Shown here: piece after piece, positions 1 to 14,500 of the stretch
Position numbering within the stretch: position 1 is the first letter of the stretch
Layout of the letters: every line of letters starts with the position of its first letter
NCBI GenBank assembly: GCA_933228895.1
Contig: OW121848.1
Coordinates: 136,108,615-136,172,614, forward strand
Direction of reading: 5' to 3'
Origin: Platycnemis pennipes
Lineage: Eukaryota > Arthropoda > Insecta > Odonata > Platycnemididae
Length of the DNA: 64,000 nucleotides
Notes under the pieces: generated by a model
Seen by the model: only the letters and a program-made list of their open reading frames with translations
What the model was told of the DNA's origin: nothing
Databases searched by the model: none
Program-made: the position numbers and the translations under genes

Positions 1-2273
1 GCTCCCACATCAAATCATCACAGAAGTGAAATAAAAAACATATTTTGTATATTATCGGTTATTTTGTCTAAAGCTGTAAATTTTCTGAGAAGTTAAAGAA
101 AATTGCCATTGAATTTCGTTCCTTTCGTGATGAAATGGTGTTTGGCTGTTAAATTGGAGAAGTCAAGTAATTGTGTACTTATAAGTGATGGCAGGTTATA
201 GGTTAATTATACATTTTGGGCAGAGCTGTGAATCTGAAATACACAAATTAATAGAGTTGAGAATGTCAAATGTCTACGCACTGAATATTAAGAATTGATT
301 TTTTTTGAATGTCGCTTAATATGATATAGATGTGGTGGGTTGCGTGCATTGCCTCTACTTACCAATAACTACTTTTTTTCCTTTAATGATAATTGATTTA
401 AATTCAAATCCATGCATTAAGAAAACTTTGTAATGTGGTTATTCTCATTCATGCTTCTTCAAATTCTCCATGGTCTAGTGGCGTTGCTGATATATCTGAA
501 GTAGAGAATCCTCTTCCTCTGATATTTTGTGAAATGATTTATTGAAAGTAATGTCCCAATTGGAAACACACTACTTAGGACCAGTAGTTCTTGAGTGCAA
601 TATTGCTTACGGCAAAGATAATCTAATGTTTCGGCCACTAAAGCATTGAAAGTGTACTTATAAATGATTAGCAGTTTGGGTGCCGATGAGGTGTACGTGT
701 GTGTCAACTATAAGTCATATTTCAAAATTCCCACCACTGGTTACAAATGCTCCAGTCAGTTTTCCATTCTCAATGCGATAGTGTATAGATGACTTTGGTT
801 TTAGGTGGAGAGGGATACATACTATCAAAGCATTACAATCGATGAAAGCGGGATACTTAGGCTGTTATTACTTAGGTACTTCGTGAGTTTTATGGATATA
901 ATCATCAGTGATAGTTTCATTCTAAATTCAGCTAAATTGAGTTATTCTGTTTTTCTTAAAAAACTAGTGGATGATAACAAGTGAATATCCAAAAAGCCGT
1001 AACCATAAGGGGGCAAAGGAATAAAAACGGGGGGGAGAGAGGGGGAAGGAAGGAGTATATACAAAGTAAGGGAGCTCTCAATCACACGTACAAAATCAAG
1101 CATACGGAGAAACTTAGTGGCAGTAAATGACATATTCGCACACTCACTCACATGTTACAAACAACCGTCACACTCAAAATTAAGGGCATCAAGGTAAAAA
1201 TAAAAACGAACAGTGACTCAAACAATCACACACACAAGCAGGGTTTACAAGGATTTCTCCAACGCCTTGATATGCCAAATCTCTCGGTGAAGTGCATCAT
1301 TCAATGGTGCATATCAATGGAAAAATTTCATTGGGCACTTTTTTCCATGGAATGTTGTGAAATTTGCCATGACTATTTGAGATTTTTCATGCATATGCCT
1401 AGGGACTAGCATAAATGAGCTAGTCTTGGAAACATCAATTCATATTTTCTCAGTGGAATTGTAACAATATCATGCTGCTAATGATTTTTTAGTCTTCAGA
1501 CAAGGACTTAACATTTTCTTGAATACACGCTGGCTCAGCTTTACTCACTCCTGTGGCTTGAAAGAATCTTAAAAGTTATTTAAATTACTAATTAATAATT
1601 TAAATGACTAATAAATTGCCCATTTTTTACGTATCTCTTACTGTGTCAAATGTTAGTGAGATGATTATAATCTATTATTTTTCATCTACTCTGTAGCTGA
1701 GGGTTACACCTGAGCATGCAGTTTGGTAATGTAGGCTTAGCTTAGTAAATGATTGCAAGTTTTTATCTCACTAGAGTATGAAAATCATCTTGTAGGGGAA
1801 GAGGGGTGTACAGTACTGAATTATTTACAAGCGGTTAGGTAAAATGAATGAGATTCCATGTGTTGGTGAAGTCTTCATAGGACTTGTATGAGACTAAGTA
1901 CTCAGCTGATGACTACTTCATACCCTTAGGATGATGGCATAGTCCACCATCGAAACATTGTCACCTGAATACCCAACCCGGTAGAAGAATTTATTTACAC
2001 CATTTGACATGAAAGTGCAAAATCCTTAAATGTGATTTTTTGTATGTAATTCCTGATCAGGTAGTCTTTTTGGTCTAGTAACCCACAAGAAAACCCAAAG
2101 ATGGTGGATCATAACTAGGATATGGGTTTAGTATGAACTGTGGTTGTGATGTGGGGAAACAAGGTGAGGAGCCAATCACAGCTTTATGGGATTCCAGTGC
2201 TGTATAGCAGTAGTGTATATCTGTCAATAAGAAATGATGAATAATTTCTCCTTGTTTGTAATGTCATCACCAG
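1..2273 (+). other. Intron (3' part) upstream of the BTB exon
   Basis: AT-rich non-coding sequence ending in the acceptor at 2272-2273. There is a G-rich patch at 1010-1050 and a dispersed-repeat fragment at about 1895-2010 (listed separately). No coding exon was found. The first half of the BTB domain is not here. Confidence 0.8.
1895..2010 (+). repeat. Dispersed-repeat fragment with hairpin followed by GAAAC
   Basis: CTGATGA is at 1906-1912. A small hairpin (GATGG ... CCATC) then leads into GAAAC at 1952-1956, ATT and GTC. This resembles the arrangement of the better preserved repeat at 7926-8330, seen there on the - strand. It looks like a decayed copy of a related mobile element. The boundaries are approximate. 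Confidence 0.35.
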
Positions 2274-2537
2274 GCTAACCCATGCCAGCACCCAATAGTC
2301 ATCCTTCGAGATGTGAAGCAGCGTGACCTGGAAGCCCTGCTTCGCTTCATGTACAATGGAGAGGTGCAGATTGGCCAGGACCAGCTGTCTGGCTTTTTGG
2401 CAACTGCACAAATGCTGGAGGTGCGAGGACTGGCAGAAGTGCCGTCCAACTCCAAGGAGCACCACAGCTATTCAGGACACCACCACACCCCCTCTCACTC
2501 ACGGGGAACTGCTCCAACCAGAGCCAATGCTACCTCA
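2274..2537 (+). CDS. ab: Exon: C-terminal half of BTB/POZ domain
   Basis: This exon of 88 codons starts and ends in phase 0. The acceptor is ATCACCAG and the donor is GTGAGT directly after a TCA codon. It opens in mid-BTB with ANPCQHPIVILRDV, followed by LLRFMYNGEVQIGQDQLSGF and TAQMLEVRGLAEV, the beta and helical part of an insect ttk-type BTB. The last third is His/Ser-rich and leaves the domain. Because the exon begins inside the fold, at least one coding exon must lie before position 1. Short ORFs in the other two + frames and on the - strand here are shadows. Confidence 0.88.
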
Positions 2538-5500
2538 GTGAGTAGTGCCTCATCTTGATTCAATTAATTATGTTTGCCCCGTCACTACATGCAAAGCCAT
2601 GTGTCCTACCAATGAGTTGCCTTACATCTATCTTACAAGGTGCTGTTGACATGTTCCTAGATTGAGTGAAATGAAACTCATTGTCTGAAGTATGTATAAG
2701 AACATAACTCAGGTTTTTCGTTGATCATTGTGATTATACATATATAGCTCACAGCGTTGGGTCCTCTAAACATTCATATGTTCTCTAGCTGATGCCACTC
2801 CTACCAGTTAACAGTAAGTTATGATAAAAATATCTTCCTAGACCTTTATTTTCAAGTACAGTCCATTAAAAAGGAATATTACAGTTTATGCACCTGAAAA
2901 TAATTCTTATCTATTGATCTTGCATTTTTATGCAATATAAGCAAGTCTGCATAGTATTGACAGAACAAAATAGAGAATTTAATAATCCTCTTAATTTTAA
3001 AATTTAATATTTTTTAAATGTCATGTTCAGTTCAAACTTGAGAGACATATTGGACATTACTGGGTTATTTTTATTACAGTGTATTTCTCATTTTAATTTA
3101 AGTGACACTTGAGGTAGAAGTGGAAACTTTAGGAATCAGTTTCGGGAGTAAAATTTTGCCTAAAAATTCAATTTGTGGAAATCATTATAAGTTGATAGCT
3201 TCAGGTGTGATTTTGTGGAAGAAATTAAACTCGAGAAGCCAAATAAAATAACTTGTACTCTCCACAAAAAACTTACTTTGTCATCTTGGTAATAATGAAA
3301 GGTGTCAAGATGCATTGTAAAGAAGAAATATATTTTTGGACCATACGACTCCTGAACGTTCCGACTGAACAAACGACATGAAAGTTGTGACTTTTTTACT
3401 TTTGTAAAAAAGTCACATAACTTTTGTGTGACTGAATAGTTCTTTTTTTCCTCTGGCTCAAGTATCCATGTATTTAATCCTTCTGTTTAGCTGAATAACA
3501 TAGGTTTTTGAGTATTTGAATCATATGTATGTTGATCAGAGCCTCGTGAGTCACAGTTACAAAATACAATTTCTATTTCAGACTCCTAACTCAGTTCCGT
3601 GGGGAGATATTGGATCTGGATCAGGAGATCGCAGAGATGATAATCATGTCTCCCAGCATCATGGGCGGGTATCACATCACCATAACACAAGGAGACATCA
3701 CGATGGAACATTGCCATCACCTCCCCCAAAGCGTAGCCGCCCAGATTCACCTGGCAGCACACCTGCACCAGTTTCTACTCCGTTGGAAAATGTAAACCAT
3801 CCAAATCAAGATCATGGGAACAGAGACTCATTACTAGGGCAGGCACTTGAAGGATCAACTCCAGTTAACAGTCATCATTATCAAGTAAGAGTTTCATTGC
3901 TGCTCCCTTACTTTGAAAAAAGTTTTATTGATTTGAGAAATTGATGCAGTACCATCCACTTCAGGTGAAAGTGGCGACATATGAACTCCAAATAGGTCAT
4001 TTAGCTTCTTCATGTGTTCACAAAGTGATGCAATGTTGATTATACTTCCCCATTATGTTGGAGCATAAGGAGTCCAGATCAGTTTTTTTCAGTTTTGTCT
4101 ATTAATAGTTTTCTTTTCATATTATATTTTTAGTGGTTGATATGGGAGTCATATACACTTATCTTCAGTAAAATAGAAATATTTGTTGGTTCTGCAATAG
4201 ATTTTATTAACAATGTTAGATCTTCTTACATTTCTGAGTGAAAAGGAGGCATAAAGAAGTGATAGCTGAGTTAGAGAGCTCTAGTTTCTCCCAGGAAATT
4301 CATGATGATTAAGCTACTGTCATACAATTCAATACCCCACCAAATCATTTTCCATCACACTTATCAAGAACTAATTCGTGTACTTTTCAAGAACCTTATC
4401 AATAACTAATTGAAACCAAACTTAGCTAATCACAGGTCAGTTTTTCCTCGCCTTATTTTGAAGTGAATCTGTAATTGTGCAGCTAATGCTCGATTGACTT
4501 GTCTTAGGTAGTTCTCCAGCCCTCGCTGTGTGGGCAGGGAGAACAGAAGGGAGGTTTGAATTAAAAACTCAATGCCGAGTCAAAAAGTGAAACCAACTTT
4601 GTATGAGCATAATGCTTTTTTTCTACGTCTTTTGCTGCAGTGTGTGCCATTGTGTAGTTCAAATTATCTCTAACAAGCAAATTACAAGGCTTACACAGCA
4701 AGAACATTGTACCAGGTGAAATGTAGGCTACATGACAACCGTGGCAGCAAGATGGTCAGTCAGCTGTGGGTGAGGGGCATCTGAAATGGTAGTGTGGGAA
4801 CATCGTAGCTTCCGCAGCTCATCTACAATGCTCATCGGAGTTAAGAGACTTGTTTGGTCTACATTGTAGGTATCAGAAGGGAGTACTTTTACATAAGTTT
4901 TTGTCTTGATTTAACCTCTGTCATCAAGTGTCATCACTGCTCACTGGACTAAATTCCTTGCTAATGGAGTGGTATTGTATCTTTTTTGAAGCAGTCCAAA
5001 TACCTATTTCCTAGACAGAATTTCTTACATAAAGCATCTGCAGATGTGCATGCTTGTTCTTTCGTTAGTACACCATATACCAGAACACTTTGAGCACGTG
5101 TGTTACCAAACCTTGTGCACAGCATCTTCCACTTAACCACATCTCAAGCCACATTTTCTTTTACAATTACTTCTAAAAGCAGTGCTTTCATTTCCCTTTT
5201 AAATCTTTTGTTGATTTTTTTAAATCTTAGACAAAGTACATAATGAAATTCTAATTAAGGATTCGGTGGAGTTTTTGCTGTGTAAAATTAGTTGTACTTG
5301 GTTCTTGATTGTTCATTTTGTTGAAGACCAAGCCAGCCTGAGGAAGCCAACTGGATTGCTGGTGAAATGTCGTCACCAAAGAAATACCTAATCGGCCTGT
5401 AAACAACTGGAACTGAAACAAAACCTGGAGAAACTAATTTTTCACTACCTAGTGGAATGTTGCACTTTCTTGTGACACATTTGTTTGACATTTTATTGTC

Positions 5501-8500
5501 AATGTCCATAAAAGTGACTTGGAATTTAAGCTTAGAAGTTTCCTTTATATTTTTTCACTCCATCGTGATCTATGCAAGCACAATCATTGATGATATCTAA
5601 GTGAGCAAGTTATTCCTTACTGGACATGATGGCAGATGAATAAAGAGTGAAGGCAGGGATAAGGGAGGTGCTGAAGGCAAAGAAGTAGGGGTGAACTTTA
5701 TCACGTAGGAGCAAACTGGAGTTCCCTAGAGCAGTAACAGAGGGTGGGAGTTCCCTATAGTTCACCAAGGCTGTGTGAGACGGGAGTAGTGGAGCTTGGG
5801 AGAGATGTCGTGCCAAGTAGCATACATGTAAATAATCTGTTGTAGGCCTTCGTTTAAGTCAGATGATGATGTAAAAATACTAACAACTGAAGAGTGCTAT
5901 AAACAGGAAATTGGATAACCTGATGCACAAAAAACTTCATTTAAAAGGACCCCTGAAAAATAATCATTCATTGCTACTGGGACTTTTAGGATTGACCCTT
6001 TTTTGATGAGAAATAGCCTTAACTTCGTTAAAATCAGGTACGGTATAAGTGGGCTTGACTGTATCTTTAAAAGGTTGCAGTTTCCATTTCCCGAGAACAT
6101 TGAATGCAGCAGTAAACTGTGATTATATTGCCACCCTCATGACCATTATTTATTGTTCACTTGATTGTAATTTTTTGTTACTTTGCTTTCTGTGGACAGG
6201 GAGGAGCTTCAAGTGGAGAAGAAAGCAGCTCCGAAGAAGAGTCTGAGCATAATGGGGATGGTGGTGAGGGCAACACTAGTGCAATGGACACTCCTAATCT
6301 ACCTCCTCCTCCGAAAAGGGAGCCCGTGGAGTATCATGATGACCTCCCATCCCACCATAGAGGTGTATCCCCATCACTTTCATCTGTTGACTTAATGAAC
6401 ACGGGAGCCCTTGACCTGCCCCGTACTCCTACCTTCCCTGGAGCTCTTCTTCAAGGTATTAATTTCATTTGTTCGTGCTGTTATTGATTATTATTTATAA
6501 ATAATTATTGTGAGATTCTTTAATAATACATTGTTGTCCTTATTATCATGTATTTTTAATGCAAATTAATGGTTTGAACTAAAGCTGTCTGGCCAAAGTC
6601 TTCTAAAAATTTTGAATAGGAATGAATGTGAATGCATCATCATTAGCTTACTGGTAAATGAAGGATTCCAGTGGATCCATGGGTTGACCTCTGATTTGAT
6701 GGAGTGCTAAACTTGAGGTGCTCATTACATGGCGTTTATGTAGGGATCTTGATTCCACTTAAAAATCCACCTTTTGCTCGCAGGAATCAAATCTGGACCC
6801 ACAGGATGGACAATCTCTGGCCAACATGCCAATCTGATCCTGATAATTCTTATTTAAAAGGGCATAGACTTTCCAGAGATGTTCTGTGCATCAATTTAAT
6901 GTTTATAAATACTGATTTTCTATGGCCTATTGTGGTAGTTTGCTTGGAATTAATATAATTATTTCCTTCTTTCCTCCATGAAAAATTGCATACTTTTAGT
7001 TGTACGTAATGAAAATACCCTGTGTATGGCTTGTCACGAACTAGATTTACCCATGGCTAAATGCCTATCAAGGCTATGGTTTAGAAGTATATATCCTCCA
7101 ATTCCTAGGCAGGGATTAAACAACATACTGGGGTTATTGCTGTAACCCTTTACACTGATAGTAGTGGGATGGTGGTGAGGAGGAGAAAGGTGTAGGGCTT
7201 GTGCTGAATGGTTCAAGTACACTGTAGGGAGTAAGGTGTGTGGATGTAGTCATGGACAGAAGAGTTTGGTGTTACGTCGAGGTCAGTTTTTCAGAAAAAA
7301 GCTGAGAGGGGTGATGGAACAATTGTTCAAAACATGATTTGACATACTTCTGAACAGAAGCCTTAACAGCCATTATGTACCTGATGATGCCACAAGTCAG
7401 TGAAATGCATTTTATTTATGAAAGTTTTGTAGAATAGTATGATTGTTTTTCTTTTCGCAATGGATATCAAGTGCATCCACAAATTGTAGATTATGTCTTT
7501 AATATGGTAATACTAAGATTAGTACTTTTAACATCTTGGCAGAAGAATTGTCCCAGGGTCAAGCTGCAATGGTGACTGTGCCAATAGGTACACTGATGTA
7601 CTGTACCAGTAAGCAGTGCTCTCCACAACCAGTCAGATAATTAAGTACGCGCTGACGTTTGAATGATTGTTGTCATTTGTGTATTTCAGATAACACTGAA
7701 GGCGTCACTTTTTGGAATTTCACAATATTCATGGTAACGAATAAAATAAGACTTTTAGTCAATTCCACACTTTTTTATATATCCGACCTAGGTTTCAACA
7801 AAAAAAATTTTTTTTTTTCATTCTCAAGGTCAAGACATGACAAAAAATTTGTTGAAACCTATGTCTGATATATAAAAAAGTGTTGAATTGACTAAAAGTC
7901 TTATTTTATTCGTTACCATGAATATTTGTGTATTTTAATGTAAGAGAAACAATTGCACTTTTCCACAAATTGGTTTATTGCGTACAACGCGTTTCGGCTC
8001 ACAGAGCCATCATCAGGTACAAGACAAAGTTATAAGAGAGTACATTACATATATATGTCTTTTCCGAGGAGGGGGAAGGTAGTGGGAGGAGACCAAAGGA
8101 GGAGGTAGTGGCTGGGAAAAATCAGGAAAAACCAAGGGAGGAAAGGGGGGGGGGGACTAACCCGTGAGAGAAAGGCCAAGAAACAGCAAGGGGTGGGGGG
8201 AAAAAAATCTTACATTATGATTACAAATCTTACATTTCTCTTACATTATGAAGAACTTCCACGATATCTCGCCTGAATCTGTTGAATTTATTTGTGTATT
8301 TGTTTACGTAATAAAGGAAATTTTCATGCTATGACAAATGGCACTTAACCCTATGGGAAAAGGATATAATAAAGATTTAGGTAGTGCTTATGGGCACTCA
8401 TCCTTCCCTAGAGTGAATTGTGGGTGTGTATCCTTTCGGGGAAACATAACAGCAGCTTAGGATATTTCCCTCCCTCTATAAATCAAAACTGACATGTTCA

Positions 8501-11500
8501 AGGTGAAGAGTCCTGAACTTGTTTTACAGTTAGCCCTTTTATTCCTCCTTTTGGTCTAATTGACTATATAAATCAGCTGATGCTCATCATACCTGTAAAG
8601 CTGTTCTTGGGGTGTATTATCGTGTTTATTGAATGGATTGAGTGACATTGAGTCTGTCAGTGAAAATGTTACTGTTCTGCCTATTGATTAGGTGATATCA
8701 AAAACTGTGGGGTTGATATTAACACTGTGGGCTCATGCAGTGTGACTTGGTCTCTAGTGAGCAGGTCTGCCACTTTCCTGGAAATAATTGAGTTGAGTAT
8801 ATTCATTTCAGTGATTGGTAGTTCATTAATCCTTAGACGCTCAAGGTGCCGATATATCGGCTCTAGTTAAGAAAATTTTGTACTAAATATTTTTTTATAA
8901 AATTATTTTTTATTTTGATGCATCCAATACATTTTAAAATGGAAACTAAAATATGTTATCCATTTTCAGTTAAAATTTCAATATCCTTGACCTAAAAACA
9001 GACTAGCAAAAATTGTTTGCTTAAAATTCACAGAAATAAGGCGTGAGCTTTCTGGGCTTGAAAACCTAAAATGGCTTGAGTGCCAAAGGATTAAGCATTA
9101 GGAATTATCCATGTCCTGTTGAACGTACCTAAAGTCCTTGATGGATGAACAACCCACAGTGGAAATAACTGTAGTGTTGAAAGTTACTTCATTAGAATGA
9201 ATAACAATAGCCACATTCTAAGGTGATATAATTTATATTCTTTTATTTGCACGATATGTAGAGGGAATTAACTCTTTACCAAAAGGAAGGAAATACTGTA
9301 GTTTCTGCTACAAATCCCAAATAGGTGTCCCTAAAGGATTCTCTTGTTGCTCCTTTTGCTAAGGGCAGTGATAGGTGATTGGTATGTGGAGAGCCTTACT
9401 GATAACTCCATGATCAGTCACAGCTCATTTAGTGTTCTAGTAGGGTGTTGGTTGAGGTGGCTACCTATGTGTGTATTCGAATGCTGGATAACTCATGGAA
9501 CTACAATATGAATGTGAAAGCAGTATCAATTCTTGGATTTTCTTGAGTGTGCATGGAAGCTGTTTGCTCAAATTTATCAGCTTAAAATCTAGACTCATTG
9601 GAGCAGTAGTATGTTTGCAATGCCTCTTTGTTTTACCAAGGATGATCAGCTGAGTACAATACCAATACCGTTCAGGGAATCTGGGAATTCTGTGGAAACT
9701 TTTCAAATTTTGGAACTCAATGGGGTTAATGAAAAATATTTTAAACATTACCAACAACTTAACCAATCCTGAAAGTTTCAATACAATGAGGGCCTCGATG
9801 TCAGTTGTTGCTGATTCCTGAAACCACTGTTATTTAATAGCTAGTGCAAAACTTAATGTGCATTCTGTACTATAGATGGTAATTTGATGCTGTATAAAAA
9901 TGATTGACCATTCATTCAGCAAGAAACTTTGGAAAAAATTCAGTATGAGAGATATCCAATAATTTATCAGGCAGTCTATGCCACCTCCTGAAACAACTGT
10001 GAGAAGTGAATGTGTTGGCATTTATGCATCTGCGTGATTAACTTTTTTCCTCTCTTCTTCAAGCTGAAGATATTATTAGAAATATTTTCAATTAACATTA
10101 AGGCTTGTTTTCTTGATAATAGGTCATTGAAGCGTTTTCTCCTTACATTAAATATTTCCACTTTCTGAATTCAAGACATTGACTATTTATATGTTTAGGA
10201 TTATGGGACATGTGTAGAAGATTAGTAAAGTGGATCATCAATTATAATAAATTGGTACTTTGTTCAAGTGTCAAAATTCCATTATAATTAGCAAATACGA
10301 TTATTTTTTGGTAATAATTTTACTAACTTAATATATACCGTTTTGTTTCTGTGGTAAGTCACAACTGCATTTGCTTTTCAAATCTCGTATGTAGCTGTTA
10401 AAATAACATTCATTATAACTGAAACGAGGGTAAGAGGTCCAGTGTTTTTAATCTTTTGCCAGCATCTTGGTTATCTTAGCTAGCATCTTACTTTGTTGTT
10501 TGTAAAAATAAAAGCTGTTGTTAATTTCCTATAAGTTGAGCTTTTAAATTTTACTTTTTTGGTTTCAGGGTTGCCAGGTCTTCTTCCAGGACCATCTGGG
10601 CTTCATAATAGCACTCCAGATGTCAACTATGGTAAGTGATATTTTGCTTTTTTTCTCATTGTGTTAGTCATTTCTTCTTCTTTTATTGCTGCTTTGCCTA
10701 CGGTATACTTTTATTCAGCACTAAAGTATTTGTAGTGTTTTTTTTGTATTTCAAAATAAACTTGAAAATTTGGTTTTTCAATTGAGCCACGTCCATTGTT
10801 CTTGATAGGGCTTCATTCACATTCATCTTTATGACTTGATCGGTTATGAATTTATTTACAAGACATGTTACACATTATTCATGTAACACCCACTTGTTTG
10901 TAATATGCTCTACTATCATTTGTATACAACATCAGTTATTGGTTCTAAGTTTATATGATGCGTAGAAAAATTTGTTCAACTTCTTTAATCCTATGTAAAA
11001 ACTGTTTATTGAGTGTTGTGCCAGTATATTTGTACTTAGGGGTCTGATTCATATTTTTAAGGGGTAATGGTGGTTTTATTTGTATCTATAATTGATTATG
11101 GTAAATCTCCTCTAATGCAGGTACCATGTTGACAGGACATATTTTCTGCTTTTTTGGAAATAGCTTGTGATATTATTTAAATTCCTGAGTTTTAAGGCTT
11201 CTATTGAAAATTATTTCACCATGCCACTGTTAATTGAACTGGAAATAATACTGAAAACATCTGATAGAGATTCTTTAATGTAACCAGTGAGAGGTGCATT
11301 TTTCTTACGACATTTATTGAGCTTTGAAGGAAATGTTATTGAAGTATATATTTTTATGTTAATGGGGCGCATTTATTGGGAAAAATTAGCCAACTGGAAA
11401 AATACATTTAAGAAATCGCATTTTTAAAGTATCTTTGTTAATCACTTGACCAATCTCCTAGTATTCATTCACACCCAAATTGGTAGCAATTTAAATGTGA

Positions 11501-14500
11501 CTCCTTGAACTAAGTTATTGTCACCATACCTGTTGTTCTTAGACTAAAGTTAAACATGGTAATTTGACAATAGTTATATGGTCACTGAATAAATAGGGAA
11601 TAGAAGAACATGGTTCGAATCATTTATAGCGATAATTAGACATCATGGTTTTGATTGCATCTAAAGTTTCTCTACCTCTTTGTAAATTTTTGGATTATTT
11701 GAGTTGTATTGTTTTACTCTTGTTAGACTTATTTGCAACTAACATTTTAAGATTGCATGTAATGTGAAAGATACTTATTACCTTGGGAAGAAAATAATGT
11801 CAAGTTTGTAGTTTAATTCTGCGGTCCATATTTCCTCTTGTTTTAGTTTGTGAATGTAAGTGAAACTGGTATCTTAATATCTGTTAAGAAGTTATGGACT
11901 TATTTATTGGTTGTTGTCAGGGTCAAAGATGTGTGCATTGTAACGTTTGCTCAAGGTCATGTAATGACATCACACATAAGAGTTGTATGATGTCTGACTG
12001 TACAAGTGTGTAACTCATTTTCCCTTTTTGTTGTAAGAAATATATCAATGGCAATTTTTTCAATACCATGTTTCATTGTACTTTGCATGCCATATTTTGT
12101 ATCTATACATGTCCTCTGTCCAGGATTTTTATGTTCCTCATTCATGTATGGTTATTTCAAATCCAATAACATTTAAGGCTTACACCTGAGGGAAGTATCA
12201 TTCCCTGAGTTCATCGCTTGGAAGAAAAATTGAAACGTTTGCGTGAACATTCAGAAAACTGGCTTAAGGAATTTTTACTTTTCACTTCAATATCAAAAAA
12301 GGAAACAAAATTATGAGCCCAGAGACTTTCTAAAATTATAAATTCCAGTTCGTGGTTTCACTATCTATCGACTCCTTTGGAATTTCTCTCTCATGCAGTC
12401 ATAGCATTAGTAAATGAACCATATGGATGTTTTCTTCTGTTATTTATTATAATAATACTTTTTATGTCTTCTTTTGAGTGCCAGCTTGTTTCAAAATTCA
12501 CTTTCATGTTCATGGTATGTTCTTTGTAAATCTTCATATCATGGTAGGATGTGTATTTGTGAAAAAATAATAAATTCCCTGATTAAGTAAGTAGTTTAAG
12601 TAGTGAGCAGGTGATGTTAAAAAAGTCTTATGCATGTTGCCCACCATATTTTATTACTTTACATTTGGTTAACTCAGTTTCAAGCATCTACACTGAAACC
12701 TATGTAAATCAAAAGATATAGGTCTGCTTGCATTCAATGCATGTATTTTGAACTAGTTGTAATTCATTGGATTGTAATATTTTACAGTCTCTTGCATCTT
12801 GATTGCTGTCAAATATTCATGACTGCCTGAAGGAGTTGGACAATAGTTGTTTTCTGTCATCTCCATGAGTTTTCTGTATACCTGATACTAATTACAGCAC
12901 TCGTATACTCAAAATTCATAATGGTTTGGTAGTTGGCAAATATTTCAATGGAAGTTCTTTTTGAGTTTCAAGTTCTTGATTCTCCTTCAGTGTTAACTTA
13001 AATCTACTGATCCGAGTATTGAAACTTAGCAAATCTCATAACAGGAGTATTTTCCAAGAGTTATTTTAAAAATACAGAGTGTGTGGTTATGAGGGGGTTT
13101 TTCTTTAGATATTCCTGTGCTTGTGATTGATTTGGTAGAGAAAACTCGCCCCTCATGTTGTGTCTCTGTGAATGCTCTGCCTGCTTGGTTGTGGCAGAGT
13201 ACAGTTCTGCTTCACCTGTCAAAAAAAAAGATGTCTTTACCGGATGAAGTCAGAAATCAATACCCACGCTCCCCGTGCTTGCAGGGGTGGAGCCCCGGTC
13301 GGTCCCGAACGACGCCACCGACTCCCAAGACCATGCACCAGGTCCCCCCCAACCTCCTCCTCCCCTCCCTCCACCCCTGCACCCTCACGCACCATCAACC
13401 CCGAGCACCGCCAGCCCCTCCTCGCCCCTCCAGCAGGAGAGCAGTGGGGGGGGGCCCAACCTGCGTTTCTCTGACCCATCCAGGCCCACCTGCCCTTTCT
13501 GCGGCCGCACTTACAGCTCCCCATCCAACCTGCGCCAGCACGTGTCGAACGTCCATGTGCGCACAGACGAGGACTCGTGGGAGGTGTGCGACGTGTGTGG
13601 CCGGCGCTGCAAGACACGCCACTACCTTGTCAACCACAGGCTGCAAGCTCATGGCATTAGAGTCCGTCCTCGGTGGCCCCAGATGTTCCAACCAATGTAG
13701 GAGCACTAACTACCGCACCCTCTTTCTTCCCCCTTTGCCCTTCCCACTTCTCCCACCATCACCTACCCCTGGTGCTCGGCCCTACCCTGGAATCTCCCGG
13801 TGCGTTAGCATGGACATTGCTGCTGAATGAGGATTGGTCTTGCTATGTTAATATTATCGCAATTCTCTCGTGTTGATTTATAAGCAGCTGGTGTGAGAAA
13901 CAGTTGGGAGGAACTGGTGGAAAATCATAAGGATTAGTTTTGACTGAACAGTTGAAGTTATGATTTAGCCATTGGTTCTTACCAATGAGACATTTCTTGC
14001 AAGTGTTGACATTATATTGGAAATGTCAAAGCCCTACATTTTGTGCCTGTTAGGAAAATGAATATCAGCGTCACTATCCACTTAGTGCCTGTAAAGGTGT
14101 CATAATAGAGTTGGTACAGTTTAGATGGAGTTATACCTGATATCAATTGTAATATATAGTTCCTGAAGCTTCATTAGTGCTTTAACAGCTTGAAAGAAGA
14201 CTGCTTTTATGAAGGAAACAAATTAATGGTTTATGTAAATAATAAGTTAATATACAGCCTGGAAGTCAGCTGTTTTGTGTATAAAGTGGCTTAGAAATGA
14301 GGATTGTATATGTTTAAAGCTTCCTCCAATGCATTTATATTAAAGGAAACATGTACTGTGAACTATAAGCCTAGAGGATGAATATGAAGCTAAATATGTT
14401 TTATAGCATATCTACAATGTTGCCATTTATTGACTATGGAAAGAGAAATCCTTGTAATGTATAATACAGCATTTAGAATTTTTGTATACCATTTGTTGTC

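Larger units (their letters stand above)
6456..10568 (+). other. Intron with foldback element and dispersed repeat
   Basis: 4113-nt intron with donor GTATTA and acceptor TTGGTTTCAG. It contains the foldback element at 7721-7930 and the adjoining purine-rich repeat to about 8330. The rest is AT-rich and unremarkable. Confidence 0.8.

Noticed and set aside
2184..2465. 93-codon - strand ORF over the BTB exon
   Set aside because: It is antisense to the well supported BTB exon and has no domain or splice context.
13117..13830. 237-codon + strand ORF overlapping the alternative finger exon
   Set aside because: It is in a different frame from the fingers, has no domain, and results from the GC-rich Pro/Ser coding region plus open intron.
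14120..14156. Similarity of 14120-14156 to 48083-48115 (GATGGAGTTAT ... TATCAAT)
   Set aside because: The match is only about 30 bp with several differences. It may be chance or a very old repeat, and is too weak to annotate.
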